Origin: Akkermansiaceae bacterium
GTDB taxonomy: Bacteria > Verrucomicrobiota > Verrucomicrobiia > Verrucomicrobiales > Akkermansiaceae
Assembly: GCA_905182475.1 (NCBI GenBank)
Contig: CAJJBR010000096.1
Span: forward strand, 1-53,947
DNA length: 53,947 bases
Direction of reading: 5' to 3'
A program made the translations under genes and the position numbers. Positions 7,854 through 16,598 of the stretch are shown here, in pieces; position 1 is the stretch's first letter; every line of letters begins with the position of its first letter. The notes beneath the pieces are model-generated. The model was given only the letters and a program-made list of their open reading frames with translations, searched no databases and was not told where the DNA came from.

Positions 7854-9607
7854 TCAACTTCGTCAGCGCCGCCCTCAAAGTCTTCCTCGCAGTCCAACCC
7901 ACCGACATGCGAAAATCTTTCAACGGACTCTGCGCCATCGCACACGATCACATTGGCGAAACACGTGCCCACGAAGCTCTTTTCGTCTTTTGCAACAAAC
8001 GGCGCAACCGCCTCAAAATCCTCTACTACGATAGAACTGGCCTGTGGGTTGCGGCCAAACGGCTGGAGCAAGGAACCTTCTGCTGGCCGGCCTCCACCAC
8101 CGGAGACAATAAAATCAGCCTCACCCCAGAGGCCCTCCAGACGCGCCTTTACGGCAGCACTTCAGAGCGCCTCGACCCGCTCCAGGATCAACTCGCCTTC
8201 CCCGATGACGTGCTGGGAAAGTCCGAACCTCCTTCCGTAAAAACATCCGGACAGGAGGAGGACGAAAAAAGCGAAAAGAAAAAAAGAACCCGCCGCACCA
8301 AGGCTGAAACCCGCCCCCGGAACATCCCTATTGTCATCGAAAAAGTCATCGAAGCCAAAGAAGTCACCGCCAATCCCGATGCCTTTCGCGAGATCGGAGA
8401 AAGCTACACCGACATCCTCGAAGCCCAACCCGCACGGCTCTTCTACCAGCGCACCATCGTCAAAAAGCATGTCCGTATAGACGACCGAAACGCGCCGCCA
8501 CTCAAGCCTCCAGCACCTACTCCACCGGTCCCCGGCACCATGTTCGGCTCCTACTTCGCCAGCCTCATCGTCTGTGAGAAATTTTGCGACAGCCTGCCAT
8601 ACTATCGCCAGAGTCAACGCATCGCCCGGCTCCTCAGCTACGAAGTCAGCCGTAGCACCCTCAACACCACCGCATTTAGCGTAGCCAACCTACTTGCCCC
8701 CGTGGTCGGAGCCATCCGCGGCGAGCTTCTCGACTCCGACGTTTTGCAAATCGATGAAACCCCCATCGACTACCTCTCCCCCGGCAAAGGTAGCACCGCC
8801 CAAGGCTATCTCTGGGTTTACCGCGCACCCTCGACAAACACCGTTTACTACGACTGGCAAACCGGGCGTAGTCTGAAATGCCTGCTCGATGTTCTCGGCT
8901 ACGATCCGGAAACCAACACCATCGCCTACCATGGAAAGCTCCAGTGTGACGGTTATCAAGTCTATCAAGCTCTCGCCAAACAGTTTGAAAATATCAAACT
9001 TGCAGGCTGCCTCGCCCACCTAAGGAGGAAATTTTACGAAGCCCGAAAGGAACATCCCGAGATATGCATGCCCATCCTGCTATGCATCCAGCGAATCTAC
9101 CGAATCGAGCGTTGGATCAAAAAAGGAGGATCTCCGCCCGCCTGTCGTGAACTCATCCGCCGCGCCTATATCGGCCCCGAACTACGGAACCTCTACGGCA
9201 AGATTACCGGAGCGAACCATCCCCTCATTCTTCCCAAGAGCAAACTTGGCGAAGCGCTCACCTACGCTCGTAACCAGCGCGAGAAAATCGAAGCCATCCT
9301 GACCGACGGCAGCTTCGAGCTGGATACCAATCTCGTGGAGAACGCCATTCGCATCACCAAGATAGGCGCGAAGAACTACCTGTTCTTCGGCAGCGCCGAG
9401 GCAGGGAAACAGAACGCCATCCTCTACACCCTGCTGGAAAACTGCAAAATCCACGGACTCAAGCCCGAGCTCTACCTCAGCGAAACCATCGAAGCGATCA
9501 ACCGCCTCGGCTCCGACCCGTCGGCAGAAGAAATCGCCGCCCTGACGCCATCACAGGTAGCAGCCCGCCGGGAAACCGAAGCTGAAACCGAACTCGACGC
9601 CGCGTAG
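7850..9607 (+). CDS. Fused IS66 TnpB-TnpC transposase
   Basis: A 585-residue ORF. Residues 1 to about 97 are TnpB (IS66 Orf2): FLAVQPTDMRKSFNGL, LFVFCNKRRNRLKILYYDRTG, GTFCWPAS, ISLTPEALQ. From about residue 98 (RLYGSTSERLDP) it continues as TnpC, the DDE transposase. TnpC catalytic residues fit Asp302 (LQIDETPIDYL), Asp367 (LQCDGYQVY) and Glu497 (LVENAIRITKIGAKNYLF). A basic linker (EKKKRTRRTKAETRP) lies near residue 140-150. In ordinary IS66 elements tnpB and tnpC are separate; here the end of TnpB and the start of TnpC are missing at the junction, as if an internal deletion near base 8141 joined the frames. The frame is otherwise intact. Whether it is active is unknown, and the element's right end appears lost. 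Confidence 0.85.
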   Translation: MINFVSAALKVFLAVQPTDMRKSFNGLCAIAHDHIGETRAHEALFVFCNKRRNRLKILYYDRTGLWVAAKRLEQGTFCWPASTTGDNKISLTPEALQTRLYGSTSERLDPLQDQLAFPDDVLGKSEPPSVKTSGQEEDEKSEKKKRTRRTKAETRPRNIPIVIEKVIEAKEVTANPDAFREIGESYTDILEAQPARLFYQRTIVKKHVRIDDRNAPPLKPPAPTPPVPGTMFGSYFASLIVCEKFCDSLPYYRQSQRIARLLSYEVSRSTLNTTAFSVANLLAPVVGAIRGELLDSDVLQIDETPIDYLSPGKGSTAQGYLWVYRAPSTNTVYYDWQTGRSLKCLLDVLGYDPETNTIAYHGKLQCDGYQVYQALAKQFENIKLAGCLAHLRRKFYEARKEHPEICMPILLCIQRIYRIERWIKKGGSPPACRELIRRAYIGPELRNLYGKITGANHPLILPKSKLGEALTYARNQREKIEAILTDGSFELDTNLVENAIRITKIGAKNYLFFGSAEAGKQNAILYTLLENCKIHGLKPELYLSETIEAINRLGSDPSAEEIAALTPSQVAARRETEAETELDAA

Positions 9608-9715
9608 ACTCCGCCGTCCGCAACCTTGGCCTACCGTGCCAAAAATTCAACGAGGACAATTTCAGAACGCATACAGCCTATTCGTTAGATTCGATGATGG
9701 ATCATTATTTATAGA

Positions 9716-10627
9716 ATGAAACTAGTAATTAGCGCAAGTATTGGACAGTTAGGTAATTGCCTTTATCGATTGGCAAATGTGTTGGCGATTTCTAGGGAGA
9801 ATGGTTGGGAGGTTTACGATCTTGCGTTTGCTAATGGCAAGTATTCTTCATTCTTTAAGCGTATGGCGAACAAGCCTTTAGTGCGCTATCCTGAAATTGC
9901 AAATATGCCTTTTTCATGTGCCGGGATTCAGAAATTCACTTACAAGACAGTGAGGCATTTATTGAAATACAATCTTATCCATCCTATTGAGATTACCGAC
10001 GAGCAAGGCGCGCCAGGAAAAACATATGACTTAACGCGCTTAAAAGAGTTTAATTCTAATCAAACAATTTTTTTGCGTGGAGTTAACTTTACCGCAGATG
10101 AATGCGTCCGAAAACATCAGGATTTTCTTCGGGAATACTTTGAGCCCTCAATTGAGGTTGTTAAAAAAACACACGATGTGCACGCTCGCTTCAGTAGAGG
10201 GTTCGATATGATAGTTGGTGTTCATGTGCGGCAGGGCGACTTTAAGCAATGGCTTGAGGGTTCTTTTTATTTTAGCACTAAAGATTATGCTGAATATATG
10301 CACTATATCCAATCCCAGTCGACTGGTGGGAATATAAGATTTTTGATATTTGGAAATCTGGACAAAGAGTTTGATTCGCGTGACTACGGTGACCTCAATG
10401 TCGAGAGGGTCTGCGGGACATCAGAAGAAGACTTATATCATTTATCACTGTGTAATTTGATTGTGTCTCCATTGTATTCAACGTTTTCTGGGTGGGCCGC
10501 GTTTTATGGGAAGGTCCCGTTGTTGCGCATTTCTGAGAAATTTTCAGAGTTTGATCTGCATAGCTTGAGTCATCCTGAAGTTCTGAATAATTCGTTCAAG
10601 AGCGATCACCTATGCCTACTAGCGTGA
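9716..10627 (+). CDS. GT11-like alpha-1,2-fucosyltransferase
   Basis: A 303-residue cytosolic glycosyltransferase likely to add fucose (or a related deoxyhexose) from a GDP-sugar to a surface glycan. It has the N-terminal GQLGNCLYRLANVLAI of GT11/protein-O-fucosyltransferase-like folds, the donor-binding HVRQGDF (HxRxGD), and the late block DLYHLSLCNLIVSPLYSTFS followed by GWAAFYG. It is AT-rich and starts 109 bases after the IS66 transposase ORF, in a stretch where no other gene is seen. It converges with the minus-strand glycosyltransferase cluster, 15 bases away. The exact linkage is inferred only from family resemblance. Confidence 0.8.
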   Translation: MKLVISASIGQLGNCLYRLANVLAISRENGWEVYDLAFANGKYSSFFKRMANKPLVRYPEIANMPFSCAGIQKFTYKTVRHLLKYNLIHPIEITDEQGAPGKTYDLTRLKEFNSNQTIFLRGVNFTADECVRKHQDFLREYFEPSIEVVKKTHDVHARFSRGFDMIVGVHVRQGDFKQWLEGSFYFSTKDYAEYMHYIQSQSTGGNIRFLIFGNLDKEFDSRDYGDLNVERVCGTSEEDLYHLSLCNLIVSPLYSTFSGWAAFYGKVPLLRISEKFSEFDLHSLSHPEVLNNSFKSDHLCLLA

Positions 10628-10642
10628 TGGTATGTTATCCGT

Positions 10643-11617
10643 TCAGGATTTTTTGGATAAAAATTGTTTTAGCCGCTTTCTGGTTTTGCGGCGTTTTTTT
10701 ATAAGCTTCATGAGACGCAACACAGGGTTTTGGATCGAGTTGATTTTAACGTTGTAAAACCTCAAGTAGCTCTCGTAATCCATATTTTGATTTGGTGCTA
10801 TCTGTTCAGGATGGCTTTGGATGGTCAGTGAGTGCGTATCTGATGTGGCCTTTGCCATTACAGGGCTATCTCCATGGGTGGCATCTTGATCAAAGCCGAT
10901 GTTTTTTACTAAGTTTTTGTTTGGGCAAATCCCCAGACCATCGTGCAAGAGGTGGCTGAACATCCACGGATAGTCCCATGTATTGATTTCTCCCAAGTAG
11001 GTTTTGATCAAACAGTTGATCCAGTAGTTACGTATATCTTGGTCATCTGATATACGATCCAGTGATTGCTGCTGCAAAAAGCTCGGGAGATCGCTCATAT
11101 TTACATCATATAGAGACCAAGCTCGCCTCCAAGTCGCCCACCCCCATATAATTGGGTGGCTGGTAAATTCGTATCCATGCTCCAATTCTTGATTTTGAGG
11201 CATTAACCGAGAACCTGAAATCATCATGATTTGAGAGCGACCGCGGTATTTTTGGAGCAATTCGTCCATGAATGGGAAAAACGAGTCATTTGGAAGGCAG
11301 TCGTCCTCAAGGATAATTCCCATTTCGACATTGTTGAAAAACCAGTCAATTGCCGATGAAACGGCTAGTTTGCAGCCGAGGTTTTCACTACGAAAAAGGG
11401 TTTGCAGAGAGCAGTCCCAGTCGATTTCATCGATAATACTGCGAGTTTGATCACATGAGGCTTTGTCGGACTCGACGTTGCTGCGTGGGCCGTCAGCTGC
11501 AATGAATATCTGGCGAGGCTTCTGTGCACGGATGGCCTCAAAAACCTGCTTTGTTTTTTTAGGTCTATTAAAAATCAGGAACAGGATAGGCTGCACGTAT
11601 TGTGGTGAATCCATCAT
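10643..11617 (-). CDS. Nucleotide-diphospho-sugar transferase (HlpA-like, GT-A fold)
   Basis: A 324-residue GT-A-fold glycosyltransferase of the group often labelled hemolytic protein HlpA-like. Motifs are PILFLIFNRPKKTKQVFEAI at the start, IFIAADGPR, GIILEDDCLPNDSF (the DxD-like site), and HPIIWGWATWRRAW in the middle. The C-terminal 35 residues are very basic (KKRRKTRKRLKQF), suggesting membrane contact. It is the last gene of the minus-strand glycosyltransferase run; the preceding gene ends 6 bases upstream of its start. Two ATG codons sit side by side at 11617 and 11614. The sugar transferred cannot be told. Confidence 0.75.
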   Translation of the reverse strand: MMDSPQYVQPILFLIFNRPKKTKQVFEAIRAQKPRQIFIAADGPRSNVESDKASCDQTRSIIDEIDWDCSLQTLFRSENLGCKLAVSSAIDWFFNNVEMGIILEDDCLPNDSFFPFMDELLQKYRGRSQIMMISGSRLMPQNQELEHGYEFTSHPIIWGWATWRRAWSLYDVNMSDLPSFLQQQSLDRISDDQDIRNYWINCLIKTYLGEINTWDYPWMFSHLLHDGLGICPNKNLVKNIGFDQDATHGDSPVMAKATSDTHSLTIQSHPEQIAPNQNMDYESYLRFYNVKINSIQNPVLRLMKLIKKRRKTRKRLKQFLSKKS

Positions 11618-11623
11618 AACAAA

Positions 11624-12355
11624 TCAGTTGTCGAGGTTTTTTCTGAACAGCTGTCTCAGGCCCTGCCGCCAGGCTCTAAATGACCAACGGTAGCTTGGAA
11701 AGTATTTCATGCGGATACGATGGTTTTCACGCCTTCGTAAGCTACGGTACTTTTTGCTAGAACTAATGCCGGAGATATCGAAAATGGCAAGAGGATGCGG
11801 GATGTGATGGCTGCTGACTTTTGCAATTTCTAGGAGACGGACATTCATGTCGTAATCGGCCGCGATGCGATAGGTGGTGTCGTATTTTCCATAGGACTCA
11901 AAGAGTTTGCGGCGATAGAAGGAGGCTTGGTGCGGGAGCATGGTCTTGAGTAGGTCACTCGCTCGGAAATGGTCAGGGAAGGAGTGGATTTCGCCGTTAT
12001 AAGTGTCGCAACGAAGGTCGCCGTAAATGAGGTCTTTCTGGGGTGCTTTAGCGACAAAGTCTAAGGCTTGGTTAGATGCGAAAGCGTCGCCGCCGTTCAT
12101 GAATACGAGATATTCGCCGAAGGCCAGGTTTATGCCCTTATTCATGGCATCATAGATACCTTTGTCAGGCTCAGAGATTAGTATGGATATATCAGATCGG
12201 AACTCTTCAAGTGTCTCTAAGGTTCCGTCGTTAGAAGCGCCATCGATGACGATCCATTCGTAATCCAGATAGTTTTGGGCGACAATGCTCTCGCATGTCT
12301 TTCGAATATTTTCTACTTCGTTAAAACAGATTGTGATAATGGAATATTTTGACAT
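11624..12355 (-). CDS. GT2-family glycosyltransferase
   Basis: A 243-residue GT2 of the WcaA/PGL type: SIITICFNEVENIRKTCESI, YEWIVIDGASNDGT, ISEPDKGIYDAMNKGI and LVFMNGGDAF. These give the nucleotide-sugar loop and the DxD-type metal site. The open frame extends 45 codons further upstream, but the family begins just before SIITICFNE, so the ATG at 12355 is used. The 200 bases between this start and the GT10 gene upstream contain no credible gene and could hold a promoter. It probably acts in surface polysaccharide assembly with its neighbours. Confidence 0.8.
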   Translation of the reverse strand: MSKYSIITICFNEVENIRKTCESIVAQNYLDYEWIVIDGASNDGTLETLEEFRSDISILISEPDKGIYDAMNKGINLAFGEYLVFMNGGDAFASNQALDFVAKAPQKDLIYGDLRCDTYNGEIHSFPDHFRASDLLKTMLPHQASFYRRKLFESYGKYDTTYRIAADYDMNVRLLEIAKVSSHHIPHPLAIFDISGISSSKKYRSLRRRENHRIRMKYFPSYRWSFRAWRQGLRQLFRKNLDN

Positions 12356-12555
12356 TGATTTATGGCGTATGCCTTTTGAAGCGCCGGGTTCGTCAGGATG
12401 TTTCTTATAAGCAGTTCCTCGCAGAAGCGCGGACTGCGTCGGCCCTAACAAAGCGCGGAGAATGGTTTCGATTGCTCTCGTTTCGTTCAAAAGGGATTGG
12501 AAAGTTACTTGAGAAAGTATTACCGCAAGACGGCTAGGCTGCTTGCATGAACGAT

Positions 12556-13530
12556 TTATTTATTTCTGAGTGCCTTTTTGAGTAAATTGAGCGATTGTTG
12601 GAAAGGTCGGAATGCCATTTCAAAATAGCGTTTTTCATACTTTAATCCCCAGCGGCTTTGGTTTCTTCGAAAGGCTCTCGCGTGAGGTTGATCCAGGATA
12701 CGGCAGAGGAATCCCACATAAGTGTTGTCTGACCACTCTTTAGGTTCGATGTTGTTTACAAACCATGGCTGGTGGAGCATTACGGTATAAGCCTCATCGT
12801 CTTGATCAATTTGACGCACGTGATCGATCAGCGCGTCAGTGTTTTCAAAATCGTGGCAGTTGATGAAAGCTTTCGGGTTGAGTTGCTGGCTAATGCTTGG
12901 GTCGCCCCAATAGATTGGAACGGCGTTTGACTCAGCTGCTTGGGCAAATTTTTCAGTGAGATATCCCGGGCTGGAGTCGTTCTCAATGGCGAGGACGAAT
13001 TTGTAAGCGGATTGGAAAGCGATTTTGTCCTCTACTGGACCGCCAACATTGTTGCGCCATTTTCCGCCAGAGGCCACTGGTTTGTAGGCCGAGATCGCGT
13101 CGAAGATTTGGATTCTTTCTAGGGCGCTGTTTTTTGTGTTCGACATGACGTAGGCACAAAAACCAGTTTTGCTACTCATGACTTCTTCGGCGTTTGGTCT
13201 AGGCGCACGGAGTGCCGCATAAGCTTCAGGGTAAAGTTTGAGCAACGGTAGGCGAAGATAGCGGTCTCCAAATTGAATCGGGTCAAAAGCTAGCGCATAG
13301 TCGCTGATATTGAAGTCTGGGGAGATGTTCTCACCGGTCGCGAAAATTCTGACGCCTGAATATTTAAGGACGTCATAACCAAAGCAGGAGTGGAACACAT
13401 AGTCTGCATCGTAGTCCTTGGTGTATTGAACCGTGTAGCGTTCGGAGATGAAACCGAGCACGGCTTCCAAGAACTCGGGGTTATTGCCAGCATCGACAAT
13501 CGCGATGCGTTTGGTTGGTTTTGAGTCCAC
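12556..13530 (-). CDS. GT10-family fucosyltransferase
   Basis: A 324-residue alpha-1,3/1,4-fucosyltransferase-like enzyme. The signature is [18 protein letters not shown] followed by AVPIYWGDP, which holds the GDP-fucose-binding residues of GT10. [17 protein letters not shown] matches the preceding conserved block. The start is a GTG at 13530 that shares one base with the TAG of the upstream gene, which suggests coupled translation. The basic C-terminus (LLKKALRNK) is like that of membrane-associated bacterial GT10 enzymes. With a second GT10 and a GT11 nearby, a fucosylated glycan is likely; GDP-fucose genes are not in the window. Confidence 0.85.
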   Translation of the reverse strand: MDSKPTKRIAIVDAGNNPEFLEAVLGFISERYTVQYTKDYDADYVFHSCFGYDVLKYSGVRIFATGENISPDFNISDYALAFDPIQFGDRYLRLPLLKLYPEAYAALRAPRPNAEEVMSSKTGFCAYVMSNTKNSALERIQIFDAISAYKPVASGGKWRNNVGGPVEDKIAFQSAYKFVLAIENDSSPGYLTEKFAQAAESNAVPIYWGDPSISQQLNPKAFINCHDFENTDALIDHVRQIDQDDEAYTVMLHQPWFVNNIEPKEWSDNTYVGFLCRILDQPHARAFRRNQSRWGLKYEKRYFEMAFRPFQQSLNLLKKALRNK

Positions 13531-14573
13531 TATTTTGAGTTGAGGTGTTTCCAGGGTGCAATCGAACCTTCATTGAAAATCGTATTAACCATGAATGCGG
13601 TAATCTTTTTTGCTGAAAAGTAATCGTGGCTGATCTGCCAGCCTCTCTCGGCGATTTCTTTCCATTGATTCGATGCGAGCGAGTGATCTATTTTTTCAAC
13701 GAGCTCCGAAACGTCCGAGTATTCCATGATCGCGTCGTTGCCGTAAAGCTCGTGCAGGTCGGCGTCTGCACGCGTGCAGTTGAGCAATCCATTACCCATA
13801 ATTGAAGTAATACGATCAGAGCTATACCACTTCATGGGCTCGGGTAGCCGTGTTAGGTTAAGCGCCGCTTTGCTTTGGCATAAAATTTGATCTTTCGCGT
13901 GCCCGAAAATTGGAGGTCTGCCTAGTGAACCGAAGATCCCAATTTTATGCTTTTTCCCGAGTTTATTCTCGATATCAAGTAGCATTTCACGACGCTCAGG
14001 ATCCTTGCGATCTGAACCAATGAAGACGAGATCATACTGATGCGTGTCGGAAGCGAAGGATCGGTAGTGCTCGACAGCGTGATGGGTCGGATTTGGAATA
14101 AAAGTAGCGCGACATCCCTTTTCAGCAAATGAAGCTAGATGTGTACCTGCCGTTGTCGCAAAAAAGTGATCCAGCAGGTCAAGTCGCTCGTAGATGAATT
14201 TATACGAGTCTAATCTCCCACTATAGAACCAATCACAGAACCATTGGGTAACTTTGATGGTGGGGTTCTCGGCTCTTATCTTTTCAATGGTATCACGGTC
14301 GACGGTTTGAGAATGGCCCAACAAAAGAACATCCGGCCGGATCTTCTGGCAGGTCTCTACAAGCGCCTTGTTCGCCTTCCTGGCGCCAGCACGTTTATTG
14401 TTCCTCCACGAACTCTGACGAGCGATGTCATGAAATGGAAAGGCGTAGGCATAATGCCCGTTTTCAACAAGTCCGAGATGAATCTTCGCATCCATCGTGT
14501 CGTATTTATCTCCATTGCGATTATAATGGAAATTGCAGACATGGACGATTCTTAGTGCTGAATCGTGGGTCAT
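13530..14573 (-). CDS. CgeB-like / group 1 glycosyltransferase
   Basis: A 347-residue GT-B-type protein. It begins with [19 protein letters not shown], has a DVLLLGHSQ strand, [19 protein letters not shown] as the start of the second Rossmann half, and a C-terminal donor-site region [12 protein letters not shown] to [11 protein letters not shown]. This arrangement is seen in CgeB/DUF3880-type glycosyltransferases of spore-coat and O-antigen loci. The ATG at 14573 is preferred; the longer frame would start at a TTG with a basic leader. The acceptor is unknown. It is AT-rich like its neighbours. Confidence 0.7.
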   Translation of the reverse strand: MTHDSALRIVHVCNFHYNRNGDKYDTMDAKIHLGLVENGHYAYAFPFHDIARQSSWRNNKRAGARKANKALVETCQKIRPDVLLLGHSQTVDRDTIEKIRAENPTIKVTQWFCDWFYSGRLDSYKFIYERLDLLDHFFATTAGTHLASFAEKGCRATFIPNPTHHAVEHYRSFASDTHQYDLVFIGSDRKDPERREMLLDIENKLGKKHKIGIFGSLGRPPIFGHAKDQILCQSKAALNLTRLPEPMKWYSSDRITSIMGNGLLNCTRADADLHELYGNDAIMEYSDVSELVEKIDHSLASNQWKEIAERGWQISHDYFSAKKITAFMVNTIFNEGSIAPWKHLNSK

Positions 14574-14659
14574 TAGATTTTTTAGATGGTTAATTGATTT
14601 GGATAATCGTTTGGGTCGATACAACGGAAGGATTTAACGCCCTGCTTTCACAGAAATCG

Positions 14660-15742
14660 TCAGTACTCAGATTGTCTGAATTTATTTGAGACCGTCTTGA
14701 GGCGAATATAGGCTTTTTCCAGTACAATCTTGGCTGCTATCCGGGGATCGGTGCGAAGCGCATGCTTGCCCTTGATGGTCACACCGGGTTGGACTTTTGC
14801 TTTTGAATTGTGGCGTTCTTCGATGATCTTGGAGACGACAGCGAACGTCGAATAATCTTTCAGGACTCGTTGTCTCGCTTCTTTGATCGCATCTAGGCGC
14901 TTTTCATAGGCTCCTGAAGCGATTGCTTCTTTGATCGTCTTTAGACTGCCTTCAAAGTCGCAAATATCAATTGGGATGAAGCTGTCGGCTGGGAAATATT
15001 CGGCTGCATTCGGCGCACCGTGGTAGAAGGGAAGTGTCATTCCTAGAAAGGAATCGGAAAGCTTCTCTGTCCACCAATGTGAGCAGATATGGTTTTCGAT
15101 TGCGATGTGGTATTTGTAGGGATCTAGAGCATCTGCTTTATCCGGTATCTGGTTAAATCCATGGCCAAAACGATCCAAATTAGGCAACTTTGACATGAGA
15201 AACTCTGTGAATTTCAACCTCTGATAGTGCATCGTATGTCTTTGAGCCTTCGCAGAACAGACCGTTGCGATTTCTTTGGTTTTATTTGTCGGGGAATGCT
15301 GAGAGATCAGATCATAGTCCCGCATATTTTCCCCGCCGCTATTCCCTGTGTCTCCATAATACCATCGCAGTGCGGGTTGCGAATGGATTTTCCCCCGGTG
15401 CTTTAAAGCCCAATCTTCGTGACCAGTGAGAACGTAGCGGAACTGATTGAGGAAAGGCCGCCCGTAGGTGCTGACCGATGAGGGTTCTCGCGTTATGAAA
15501 AGTGTGTGCTCAGGCGAGCACGCAAGTAGCTCAACGGCAGCCTTCTGCTTTTGACCAATGGGAGCGGGTAGATCATTATCTGAAACAAACCAGTCGTAAT
15601 CGCGTTCGCTTGGATCGAAGATGAATTGGCAACGCCCCCACACAGGCAGACGATCAGGGAACTGTCGAAGCCATTGAATGGGATCGGAAACCACCTGGCC
15701 TCGGTTTACGAATTTAACGCGAATCAAGGAATCGTTTTTCAT
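14660..15742 (-). CDS. GT10-like glycosyltransferase
   Basis: A 360-residue protein whose C-terminal half carries a GT10-type donor site: YKYHIAIENHICSHWWTEKL, then LPFYHGAPNAAEYFP and SFIPIDICDFEG. This differs from the canonical GT10 at the SxPGYxTEK segment, where it has HICSHWWTEK, so the donor may not be GDP-fucose. The N-terminal half (YDWFVSDNDLPAP, LFITREPSSVSTYG, YVLTGHEDWAL) resembles the acceptor domain of related O-antigen enzymes. It is preceded by a 122-base gap after the FkbM gene. The role in surface glycan synthesis is inferred from context. Confidence 0.75.
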   Translation of the reverse strand: MKNDSLIRVKFVNRGQVVSDPIQWLRQFPDRLPVWGRCQFIFDPSERDYDWFVSDNDLPAPIGQKQKAAVELLACSPEHTLFITREPSSVSTYGRPFLNQFRYVLTGHEDWALKHRGKIHSQPALRWYYGDTGNSGGENMRDYDLISQHSPTNKTKEIATVCSAKAQRHTMHYQRLKFTEFLMSKLPNLDRFGHGFNQIPDKADALDPYKYHIAIENHICSHWWTEKLSDSFLGMTLPFYHGAPNAAEYFPADSFIPIDICDFEGSLKTIKEAIASGAYEKRLDAIKEARQRVLKDYSTFAVVSKIIEERHNSKAKVQPGVTIKGKHALRTDPRIAAKIVLEKAYIRLKTVSNKFRQSEY

Positions 15743-15864
15743 TGAAAATAATAATGGTTGAGTATGGCTCTCAAATTGACCAGATGATCCTTGGGGTGCG
15801 CAGTTTTACCCAATCCCCAGGTGACATCCGGGGATAAGAGTTTGGAAAACCTTGGATTATTCAT

Positions 15865-16581
15865 TCAGGTTGCACGACGGACTTTTCGCAAAAAATCCCG
15901 AACTTTCCGAAACGGCATCGAGAGATAAAATTTCCGAACCATACGGATCCTCGCTCCAAGAGGCACTTCAAATTGTACGCTGGCGGGAACATACCAGTTG
16001 TTCGAGCCATTTCGCCGGATGAGCTTGTATCCCGCGTTTTTCAAAAATGAATGTCTGGAGAGATTGTCCATGCGATCTTCCACGATCATAAGACGCGGAC
16101 TGAACCTACCTATGTCTAGCCCCTGCAGTGCCTGAAGCTCCATGCCCTCAAGATCCAGTGATAAAAAGTCCAGCCCAGATACACCTGCGGCATCCAGTAA
16201 TTCAGTCAACGTCATCAACTCTGCTTCAAACACCTGATCGCCCGCCGACACTTCCTGATCATCGGTAAGTGCGGAAGTCAGCTGGGAAACCCCACCGGGA
16301 ATGGAAAACTTCAGCTTTCCACGCTGCTCAGGAGAACCTAGCGCATTTTGGAAAACTTGGCTACCAGGACGCTCTGCCCGCAGTTTTTCACAGCATTCCG
16401 GAACCGGTTCCACCAGCACACCCGTCCATCCGCGTTTCTCCAAAAGGTATGTCTGACTCAGTGAAGTTGGATGGTTGGCACCGGCTTCCAGAAACACACC
16501 ATCGGTTTTTTTCCCGAAATGCTCCCAAACAAGCACATCGTCGCCCCACTGGGCATAGCTCTCAATTTTGTCTTCGCTCAT
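15865..16581 (-). CDS. FkbM-family methyltransferase
   Basis: A 238-residue SAM-dependent O-methyltransferase. The SAM site is GVFLEAGANHPTSLS followed by GVLVEPVPECCEKL; the family motif LDFLSLDLEGMELQALQG lies in the middle, and LMIVEDR near the end. FkbM enzymes in polysaccharide loci methylate sugar hydroxyls, so it may cap or decorate the glycan built by the neighbouring transferases. It starts 18 bases after the stop of the dehydrogenase gene and is clearly in the same operon. The C-terminus is basic (KVRDFLRKVRRAT). Confidence 0.85.
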   Translation of the reverse strand: MSEDKIESYAQWGDDVLVWEHFGKKTDGVFLEAGANHPTSLSQTYLLEKRGWTGVLVEPVPECCEKLRAERPGSQVFQNALGSPEQRGKLKFSIPGGVSQLTSALTDDQEVSAGDQVFEAELMTLTELLDAAGVSGLDFLSLDLEGMELQALQGLDIGRFSPRLMIVEDRMDNLSRHSFLKNAGYKLIRRNGSNNWYVPASVQFEVPLGARIRMVRKFYLSMPFRKVRDFLRKVRRAT

Positions 16582-16598
16582 TGTTAAAAAATCTTGGA

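Larger units (their letters stand above)
7571..9640 (+). mobile_element. IS66-family element inserted in the IS3 orfB (right end unclear)
   Basis: The left end GTAAGCGTCTTTAATTC at 7571 directly abuts the broken IS3 orfB. Next come a small TnpA-like ORF and a fused tnpB-tnpC ORF. A mirrored end (GACGCTTAC) is expected after the last ORF but I do not see one; GACTCCGCCGTCCG at 9608-9621 looks like the usual approach to the right end before the sequence diverges. The right end at about 9640 is therefore an estimate, and the terminal repeat seems deleted. Confidence 0.7.

Noticed and set aside
7571..8071. Extension of the IS3 transposase frame to a 370-residue protein on the minus strand
   Set aside because: The first 165 codons are antisense to IS66 genes and do not resemble the IS3 OrfB N-terminus; the real gene breaks at the IS66 end.
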